Positions 58,455-64,000 of a DNA stretch of 64,000 bases are shown here, in pieces. Each line of letters opens with the position of its first letter. Within the stretch, counting starts at the first letter, position 1. A program made the translations under genes and the position numbers. This DNA is from Bartonella tamiae Th239. GTDB taxonomy: Bacteria; Pseudomonadota; Alphaproteobacteria; Rhizobiales; Rhizobiaceae. A model generated the notes under the pieces. That model worked only from the letters and a program-made list of their open reading frames with translations. It searched no databases and had not been told where the DNA came from. The DNA lies in assembly GCF_000278275.1 (NCBI RefSeq), contig NZ_JH725147.1, positions 794,849 through 858,848 of the forward strand, read 5' to 3'.

Positions 58455-59350
58455 ATGAATAAATTGAAAAAAATTGATAAAAATCTTTTGCTAACGCTAC
58501 AAGGGTAATTAACGGAAAAAGATGTATCAAGAGCGGCTATGCGTCTTAACTAAAATCAGCGTGCACTAAGCCATGCCCTTTCTAATTTAAGGCAGATACT
58601 TAAATAACCACTTCTGATCCGACATTTGGGTAAAATGGAATAATCTGTAAAGGCTCTCAATCTACTCAATCCATTGTCCGCCTTACTCAAGCAACTGGAA
58701 TGCTTGCTTAATGACTCCGAATTCAATCCCGGTGAAACACGAAGAACGTTTCGGTTGGCTATGTTAGATTATTGCGGATATATATTCTATCAAGATTAAT
58801 AGAAACCTAGCCCTAAATCGCTCCTAAGATCAATATCATAGTAACGCAAGAAAGCCGAGAAGCTATGCTAGCGGATGTCATTGACGGTGAAATCGATATG
58901 GCTTTTGGTATATTTCCTAACTTACCCTAGGAATTATAAAATCTAACTTATTATTCGTTGAAAAATTCTCTTGTTTAACGTCAAGCAATAATATTCTAGC
59001 AGACCGCTCTCTATCTTTACATGAATGGCTTAATTACTCATATACTTCTGTAAATATGAGATCTGGTTTGGATAATAGAGTCGATAACGCTCTAAAAAAA
59101 TTTTACGAAAGGTAAATCGTATTATCATTACCACACTGGCGAATAGCCAATAGATCTATTAAGAATACCGATCTTATACGCACTTTAGCTAAAAGAAGGT
59201 TAGAGGATATAGGCTGTCATAACAATTGAAATGTTTTCGATCCCCATTTGAAATCCCAACATTTAAATTTCTTCAAATCTGGCATCATCGAAAAGATGCT
59301 GACCTAATCCATGCATGGCTAAGAAATGTAATTTCCAATATAGCACAAAA
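58455..59350 (+). pseudogene. LysR-family transcriptional regulator, heavily decayed
   Basis: From ATG 58455 the frame reads MNKLKKIDKNLLLTLQG, stop, LTEKDVSRAAMRLN, stop, NQRALSHALSNLRQILK, stop, PLLIRHLGKME, stop. This is the LysR helix-turn-helix (normally ...VSRAAxRLxxSQxALSxALxxLRxxxxDPLxxR...) with four TAA codons. Effector-domain pieces follow in mixed frames: TFRLAMLDYCGYI, IIVTQESREAMLADVIDGEIDMAFGIFP, LSLHEWLNYSYTSVNMRSGLDNRVD and LPHWRIANRS. The C-terminal FFKSGIIEKMLT/DADLIHAWLRNVIS region ends near 59350. All domains are recognisable, so it is an old but not ancient pseudogene. Confidence 0.8.
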
Positions 59351-59704
59351 AAATTGGCTGAGATATGATTTGGTATCCATTCTTCTCTTTTAGAGAAGAA
59401 TACTATATTTAAAATTATCCAGCATTTCATCGTCTTCGCTTATTTTATCAATCATGTTTCTTATAGAAATTATTTAATTTAACATTATTTCTACATTCAA
59501 GTTTTAAAGCATATCGAAGGGAATAATTTACGTTAAACCAAGCATAAATACTTGAAGAAAAAGATGGAACTTCACTTTATTTATTATTTAGAAAAGAATG
59601 TTTATAAAGTTTAGATGTAATATGAATAGCTGGTGCCCAGAAGAGGCGTTGAACTTGAAGCCAAGTTACTGATATGTTTAACTATTTAACTTTATTTTTA
59701 TACT
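59351..59704. other. Non-coding region between the LysR remnant and the relaxase module
   Basis: No gene seen. Likely near the boundary of the mobilisable element; no integrase or att repeat identified. Confidence 0.3.
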
Positions 59705-59740
59705 TTTGTACGCAAATAAGGTGCATTATTTGTACGCAAA
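59705..59740. repeat. Two direct copies of TTTGTACGCAAA, 24 bp apart
   Basis: Identical 12-mers at 59705-59716 and 59729-59740, each close to palindromic, separated by TAAGGTGCATTA. They lie about 130 bp past the relaxase stop. Spacing near two helical turns suggests a protein-binding or iteron-like site, unproven. Confidence 0.65.
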
Positions 59741-59869
59741 AACCATAAGCTACCGTTAAGATATCCCGTCCTGTTATTCTAACAGTGTTGGAAGCAGTCT
59801 TATCTATTATACTCTTGTATCCTCTTCTTCATCCGTATGCTGATGGTTATGATTTGTGTCCGATAGTGT

Positions 59870-61990
59870 TTATCTCTTTATGTGCATATCAACTAATCCA
59901 TTTTTGTGATTGGACCGTTTTTTTTCCGAAGTTTTTTGATATTCAGCACTTATACGGGATATGTCATCAGCACCGACTTTGGTTGATTCCCAAAAATCCG
60001 AATAACTGGCTTCTGAAGATATTGCCGAAGATATTTGCCCATAAAGCTTTTTGAATTCATCAATGCTCTTTTGTAGATAAAATGGTTGGTGCGCAGGACC
60101 GGTCTTTAAATCATCCTTTATCAGATTTGACCACTGATTTATCGCTTCTATCAAAGGCTCTATCACGCCATATTTTTGATAACAAGCATGAGCGTTCAGT
60201 GCGTCATACATTACATTGCTATACGCCTCTTGCGTTTGTTTTTGATTCCGTTCTTGTGGATTTCCACGCTCCGGCCTGCCATGATATTTATCTGGCATTT
60301 CGTCCGCATGCTCGAGTTGATCAAGGTTTCCATAGCTGGATATGAAATTGTCAGCAGCATTGCTTAAAGCTTGATCGTTCTCCTTGATTGCCTTTTTCCG
60401 GATATCGCTTACTGCCGAAACCGAATCCAATATCGCCTGACTCTGGTTTCGCCTGGTCGGTGCTGTTTTCTTCCTTTGCCGTTTGGCCTCTATCTTCTCC
60501 TTTATCCGCTTGCCAGCCTTTCCTTTTTTGGCCAATTCATGTTCATTCTTGCTATAGGGATCCGGTGATAACGTTTCACCGCGCTTCGTTGCCACCATGT
60601 CGATGCCGTATTGTCGGGCAAAAAACGCCATGTTCTCACGCCAGCGCTGGAAATCCTCAATATTTGGATTGAGCTTTTGCTCATGGACTGACCGCATCAC
60701 AATCATGGCATGGATATGGTTATGCGCTGTCGCCTTATGCTCGCCCGTTCTTTTGTCAGTTGCGGTATCATCGGGGCCATGAAGGGCGAAGGCATATTTA
60801 TGATCACCAAATTCATGAGCTAAAAAGCTGCGAGCTGATTTCAAAATTGCCGATTGGTCAGTTCCGGCGCGTGCGCTGATGATAAGATGCATAATATCGC
60901 GATTGCCGCTGGAACGAAGCGAACGCCGCCATGATCGTGCCGTTTTATCGCTGTTCTCAATGGTAACGTTATCATCTTTAGGGCCACTAAGTGTATGTGT
61001 CTCCTGTAACGCGGCTTTGAACTGCTGTGTCAATCCGTGAACGCCATGGCCGACATTTCCGTACAATAGATCTATATCCTCTGCACTCAAGTCGTGCTTT
61101 TTCAAAAGATTGTCTTTCACCTGCTGCAAGGCATGATCGGTGGTTTTGATACGTCCTTTTTTGGTCGAAGCGATCGTTATCACTGCAATGATTTTATCAG
61201 GTTCTGATTCAGACTGAACCACACCGCTGACCAATCTCTGTTCCTTATAGACCGCCTCCAAGGCACGTTGTACCCTGGGGGGATCAATGTCCGGGTTTTT
61301 GATGTTGACTGTCAATGTGACAACATCACGGGAGGCTTTGCGCTTATCTAAATAATGTTGCCAGTCCTGCAACATCTCATTTTGTTCGTTAAGTGTCGTA
61401 ATCTTCTGGCCGTTTTCTCGTTCCAAAGGCATATCTGCATGTCTCGATATATAGCGCATAAGATTGCTCGCTGATTGTAGGCCCCCACCCGTACCTGCCA
61501 TCTTAACGACAGCCGGCTGAGCACCTTTAAGATAGGCTTTCATTCGACTATGAACTGTGGTTGGTGCGAGATTAATGGCATTGCCATAAACTTTTCGTCT
61601 TTTGGGTAGCGCCTTTGGGCCGCGGGAATCGTTTGCTTCTGTCTTTTCTTCCTCGTCAAATGGACTGATAAAACTCGTGACAACAACCGATGTTGTCGAA
61701 AGCGGGGGTGATGTATTTTTCATCACGGCTTTCATGGCGTTCTGGCGCGGCTGACTGATCGCTATAGCATGTGCGTTTCTGTTTATAATAGGTGTGCCGG
61801 TATCCTCCATGCTGTTCAAGACGCCTGTTGCTTCTTTTCTAGCCGAGCTGTTGATCACCCCTATAGAATGCCTGGATGCTTTGATCATGAATTTTTGCTG
61901 TAAACGGCTAAGGGTTGATTGTGTTTCTGGCTCTGCTTTTTCGATATATTCAGGCCTTAAATGAAACGGATTATAGATCTGCTTAGCCAT
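59870..61990 (-). CDS. VirD2-like relaxase/mobilisation protein
   Basis: 706 aa. The N-terminal region (1-170) is variable. The centre contains a relaxase domain with the metal-binding three-His motif HNHIHAMIVM near residue 423, preceded by MHLIISARAGTDQSAILKSARSFLAHEFGDHKYAFALHGPD. LSPDPYSKNEHE and a basic region KAGKRIKEKIEAKRQRKK follow. The catalytic Tyr is not obvious; YISRHADMPLE (about 178-188) is one candidate region. It nicks DNA at an origin of transfer for conjugal mobilisation. It overlaps mobC by 8 nt. Codon and base use are visibly richer in GC than the chromosome core, consistent with acquisition. No type IV secretion genes are in the window. Confidence 0.88.
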   Translation of the reverse strand: MAKQIYNPFHLRPEYIEKAEPETQSTLSRLQQKFMIKASRHSIGVINSSARKEATGVLNSMEDTGTPIINRNAHAIAISQPRQNAMKAVMKNTSPPLSTTSVVVTSFISPFDEEEKTEANDSRGPKALPKRRKVYGNAINLAPTTVHSRMKAYLKGAQPAVVKMAGTGGGLQSASNLMRYISRHADMPLERENGQKITTLNEQNEMLQDWQHYLDKRKASRDVVTLTVNIKNPDIDPPRVQRALEAVYKEQRLVSGVVQSESEPDKIIAVITIASTKKGRIKTTDHALQQVKDNLLKKHDLSAEDIDLLYGNVGHGVHGLTQQFKAALQETHTLSGPKDDNVTIENSDKTARSWRRSLRSSGNRDIMHLIISARAGTDQSAILKSARSFLAHEFGDHKYAFALHGPDDTATDKRTGEHKATAHNHIHAMIVMRSVHEQKLNPNIEDFQRWRENMAFFARQYGIDMVATKRGETLSPDPYSKNEHELAKKGKAGKRIKEKIEAKRQRKKTAPTRRNQSQAILDSVSAVSDIRKKAIKENDQALSNAADNFISSYGNLDQLEHADEMPDKYHGRPERGNPQERNQKQTQEAYSNVMYDALNAHACYQKYGVIEPLIEAINQWSNLIKDDLKTGPAHQPFYLQKSIDEFKKLYGQISSAISSEASYSDFWESTKVGADDISRISAEYQKTSEKKRSNHKNGLVDMHIKR

Positions 61991-62363
61991 GATCCAATCC
62001 TTTTCCGATGCGCTTTTTCGCGGTCAGGATCATTTCGGCATAGATATCGGCCAATGCATTGGTTGTTGTGCATAGATTTTCCAGAACTTCGGAGAGTTCG
62101 GAATTTTCTAATCGCGCGCCACTGTTCATGACACGGGCCAATTGATTGAGATTAGTGCCAACGGCGCGCAATTGGAAGCAAAGCGCGTTGATGGATTGAG
62201 AGATATGCGGGTCTACCAATGGCCCTTCACCTGCCGCCGTCAAAATCAGACGGCGGATAATGTGGGACAGATCTGCGTTGTGGGACGAGGCAAGTTCTAG
62301 AAGTATATCTTTTTCATATTGGGAAAGGCGAATACGGACATTGGCATCTTTTGGTGATGCCAT
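61983..62363 (-). CDS. mobC: MobC-like relaxosome accessory protein
   Basis: 126 aa from ATG 62363, supported by AAGGAG 8 nt upstream; an earlier in-frame start at 62402 is less likely. The N-terminal ribbon-helix-helix-like part reads NVRIRLSQYEKDILLELASSHNADLSHIIRRLIL. The MobC-type motif RAVGTNLNQLARVMNSGA follows, and the C-terminus is helical. It helps the relaxase open oriT. The stop overlaps the relaxase ATG by 8 nt. The ribosome binding site sits in a hairpin (62370-62388). Confidence 0.87.
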   Translation of the reverse strand: MASPKDANVRIRLSQYEKDILLELASSHNADLSHIIRRLILTAAGEGPLVDPHISQSINALCFQLRAVGTNLNQLARVMNSGARLENSELSEVLENLCTTTNALADIYAEMILTAKKRIGKGLDHG

Positions 62364-62688
62364 TGTTCTTTCTCCTTTTGAAGGAGAACAATATACCGGC
62401 AATTTAGTTGATATCCATCATCACACCTTTTTTCGTGCGATAAAGCAATCTGAATATTGGAAGGTTATAAGCTCTTAAAAAAGCACTCGTGGAATACGAC
62501 ACTATTTTTGGAATGATAGGCTCTATCAGTTGTTGTATATTTAGATGATACACGCATTTCATGCAACCCTAGTTTTGCAGAAAAGGCTTATTGGCGATTT
62601 GTGTTAATTGGCTTCACTATGCTGGATGTTTTAGGTTTTGACGGGAAGCATATCCAGCGTTCATTCAGTAATTGGCGTAATGGCTAGG
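62364..62688. other. Region upstream of mobC: candidate oriT zone and IS flank
   Basis: Origins of transfer usually lie beside mobC, but I found no convincing nic consensus here. Just left of the IS a frame reads AYWRFVLIGFTMLDVLGF then GKHIQRSFSNWRNG and a stop, slightly reminiscent of an IS5-type transposase but too weak to call. Confidence 0.3.
62370..62388 (-). promoter_or_regulatory. Hairpin that buries the mobC ribosome binding site
   Basis: On the mobC mRNA TTCTCCTT-CAA-AAGGAGAA folds as an 8-bp perfect stem with a 3-nt loop and contains the AAGGAG Shine-Dalgarno sequence. It could limit translation of the mobilisation genes or be a DNA site for MobC. Evidence is sequence symmetry only. 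Confidence 0.6.
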
Positions 62689-62755
62689 GGTAATCCCCCC
62701 AATAAATAAAGGGATTTAGAAGTAGAATTTTCTCTTCATACTGATTGAGGAGATT

Positions 62756-63022
62756 TTGATGAAGACGAGCAGATTTAGCGAAGCGCAGATCCTTTCCATT
62801 ATTCGCCAGGCGGAAGGCGGTGTTCCTATATCCGAGCTTTGCCGGGAACATGGCATGAGCACAGCTTCTTTTTACAAGTGGTGGGCGAAGTATGGTGGGA
62901 TGGATGCGTCGATGATCAGCCAGATGAAGGCATTTGAAGATGAGAACCGGCGGTTGAAGAAGATATATGCCGAGATGAGCACGCAGAACGAGTTGCTCAA
63001 GGAGGCGCTTGGAAAAAAGTGA
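62756..63022 (+). CDS. IS3-family transposase OrfA (helix-turn-helix subunit)
   Basis: 88 aa: [44 protein letters not shown] is an HTH_Tnp_1 DNA-binding domain of the IS407 type. [32 protein letters not shown] follows as a leucine-zipper region. The frame ends GGA-AAA-AAG-TGA, where A AAA AAG (63013-63019) is the classic -1 frameshift heptamer giving the OrfAB fusion. GAGGAG is 7 nt upstream of the ATG. Confidence 0.95.
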   Translation: MMKTSRFSEAQILSIIRQAEGGVPISELCREHGMSTASFYKWWAKYGGMDASMISQMKAFEDENRRLKKIYAEMSTQNELLKEALGKK

Positions 63023-63840
63023 CGCGGCCATCTCAACGCCGGGAGATGGTCGGGAAAGTTGGGACATCACGTGGGGTGAGCATTGCATTGGCTTGCCGCA
63101 CCTTTGTTGTCAGCGAGACGTGTTATCGTTACAGCCCGAAGCTGAACGAGGAGAATGAGCAGATCGCCAACTTGCTGATCAAGTTGACGCGGGCACGCAA
63201 GAGCTGGGGCTTCGGGCTATGCTTTCTCTACTTGCGCCTGGGGCATCGCTGGAACCATAAACGGGTATACCGCATCTACCGCGAGTTGAAGCTGAACTTC
63301 AGGATCAAGCCACGCAAGCGCTTGAGGCGGAACAAACCGAATGCCTTGACTGTACCGGATGGGCCGAACATGGTTTGGTCCATGGATTTCATGGCGGATC
63401 GCCTGGAATATGGCAGGCCATTCCGGCTGTTGAATGTTCTGGACGATTTCAACCGCGAGGGGCTGGGCATGGAGGTGGACTTTTCCCTTCCTGCTGAGCG
63501 CGTCATCCGCAGCCTGAACCAGATCATCGACTGGCGCGGCAGGCCATCCGTGATCAGGGTGGACAACGGTCCCGAATATATCAGTGGTAAACTGAAGAAA
63601 TGGGCCGAAACGCAAGGAATTGCCTTGAACCACATCCAGCCTGGGAAGCCGCAGCAAAATGCCTATGTCGAGCGTTTCAATCGTACCGTCCGACATGAAT
63701 GGCTCGACCAATACATCATTGAGAGCATCGAGGAGGCACAGGAATTCGCCACACAGTGGCTATGGACTTACAACAATGAACGGCCCAATATGGTCATTGG
63801 CGGCATAACACCCGCACAGAAACTGAAAATGACCGCGTGA
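63019..63840 (+). CDS. IS3-family transposase OrfB (DDE integrase core)
   Basis: 273 aa. HTH_21-like part [17 protein letters not shown] ([20 protein letters not shown]). The rve core contains the DDE residues: [13 protein letters not shown] (first D), [12 protein letters not shown] (second D) and [22 protein letters not shown] (E). [22 protein letters not shown] closes it. GTG start overlaps orfA by 4 nt in the -1 frame. Intact, so the element should be active or recently so. Confidence 0.95.
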   Translation: MTRPSQRREMVGKVGTSRGVSIALACRTFVVSETCYRYSPKLNEENEQIANLLIKLTRARKSWGFGLCFLYLRLGHRWNHKRVYRIYRELKLNFRIKPRKRLRRNKPNALTVPDGPNMVWSMDFMADRLEYGRPFRLLNVLDDFNREGLGMEVDFSLPAERVIRSLNQIIDWRGRPSVIRVDNGPEYISGKLKKWAETQGIALNHIQPGKPQQNAYVERFNRTVRHEWLDQYIIESIEEAQEFATQWLWTYNNERPNMVIGGITPAQKLKMTA

Positions 63841-63880
63841 ATTCTAATGAAAAACTCCCAAAAAATGGGAGGATTACCGA

Positions 63881-64000
63881 TGTTTCACCCGTCTGGGCGT
63901 GAGCACGTATTCTCTTTACAGCTGGATGAAGCGTTTTGGCAGTTCGGCAAAAGCAATGGCTCAGGATGATCAATCGTCAGAGATCAGGCGATTGAAGCAG
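63881..64000 (+). pseudogene. Truncated IS3-family OrfA (second element, runs off the window)
   Basis: Directly outside the right IS end the plus strand reads CFTRLGVSTYSLYSWMKRFG followed by SSAKAMAQDDQSSEIRRLKQ. This is the second half of an IS3-type OrfA helix-turn-helix (RLGVSTxSLYxWxKxFG) and the start of its zipper region. The first half is absent, so the complete IS appears to have interrupted it. The rest lies beyond the window. Confidence 0.75.

Larger units (their letters stand above)
62689..63878 (+). mobile_element. IS3-family insertion sequence (IS407-like), complete
   Basis: About 1.19 kb. The left end GGTAATCCCCCCAATAAATA and the complement of the right end GGTAATCCTCCCATTTTTTG form imperfect terminal inverted repeats. 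They share GGTAATCC(C/T)CCCA, then GGGA/GGGAG and TAGAATT further in. Inside lie orfA and orfB in -1 relation with an A6G slippery site. The element is clearly more GC-rich than the chromosome, so it arrived recently. No target duplication is visible: flanks TAGG and GATG do not match. Confidence 0.9.

Noticed and set aside
58455..59350. Stop-codon recoding in the LysR gene (all early stops are TAA)
   Set aside because: Neighbouring genes use TAA as a normal stop and later parts of this gene also have frame shifts; decay is simpler.
60082..60782. Rightward ORFs of 60-94 codons inside the relaxase region
   Set aside because: Antisense to a gene with a clear relaxase His motif; no recognisable protein features.
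62584..62687. IS5-type transposase fragment left of the IS3 element
   Set aside because: GKHIQRSFSNWRNG is only loosely like the IS5 R-F-x-x-W pattern and the spacing is off; too short to support.
62389..62688. An oriT nic site upstream of mobC
   Set aside because: No sequence matched the VirD2-type or MOBQ nic consensus well enough to mark.
62684..63711. Leftward ORFs of 119-164 codons across the IS
   Set aside because: Mirror frames of OrfA/OrfB in GC-richer DNA, lacking any domain.

Overview
The window looks like a chromosomal segment of a low-GC alphaproteobacterium of the order Hyphomicrobiales (Rhizobiales), closest in style to Bartonellaceae and their relatives. This is inferred from gene content and order, not from a database search. 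The main pointers are dusB running into ntrB, the order glnD-murJ-trpS followed by usp and nfu, a TIGR01459-type HAD gene overlapping ribF, a groESL operon behind a perfect CIRCE element, an HWE-type histidine kinase, a Porin_2-type porin, and hisS-hisZ-hisG. Coding regions are AT-rich, except for the relaxase module and especially the insertion sequence at the right end.

Positions 1-9700 hold the start of ntrB and dusB, a beta-class glutathione transferase, a PepSY-like/small membrane protein pair, tRNA-Ser(GGA), a nonsense-interrupted accessory gene, an MFS exporter, and the electron-transfer flavoprotein block (etfB, etfA, ETF-ubiquinone oxidoreductase). Positions 10000-20800 hold a coiled-coil membrane protein, a TauE/SafE permease coupled to an Alph_Pro_TM protein, two glycosyltransferases (GT21-like and GT25-like), the PdeM nuclease/Lhr-like helicase DNA-repair pair, a porin, a CAP-domain protein and a small membrane protein. 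Positions 21100-28400 hold tiny membrane ORFs, xseA-tag (DNA repair) and hisS-hisZ-hisG.

Positions 28400-40400 hold a Prx5-type peroxiredoxin, phosphoglucomutase, and a three-gene membrane-bound GMC sugar/gluconate dehydrogenase (Tat-exported small subunit, FAD subunit, triheme cytochrome c). These are followed by fumarase C, a DUF1624-type membrane acyltransferase, groEL/groES with CIRCE, and yjdM. Positions 40700-54400 hold nfu, usp, an HWE kinase that lacks a normal start codon, trpS, murJ, glnD, the HAD gene with ribF, a MipA/OmpV outer-membrane protein, a Flp-like small protein, an FMN reductase, a DUF442 phosphatase-like protein and fdhD.

From about 54600 onward the window becomes accessory and partly decayed. 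It contains a 30-aa membrane ORF with an operator-like palindrome in its promoter and a secreted six-fold Cys-repeat protein behind a 22-bp perfect palindrome. A luciferase-like monooxygenase gene here is broken by at least five lesions, and a divergent LysR regulator/YdcZ-type transporter pair is wrecked. Then come a mobilisation module (mobC and a VirD2-like relaxase) and a complete IS3-family element abutting a second, truncated IS3-family orfA at the window edge. This right end reads as the remnant of an integrated mobilisable element on top of gene decay.

The candidates most worth following for something undescribed are the Cys-repeat secreted protein with its palindromic upstream site, the 30-aa ORF with its operator-like promoter, and the interrupted gene downstream of tRNA-Ser. 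I did not find a clear new multi-gene defence or secretion system.
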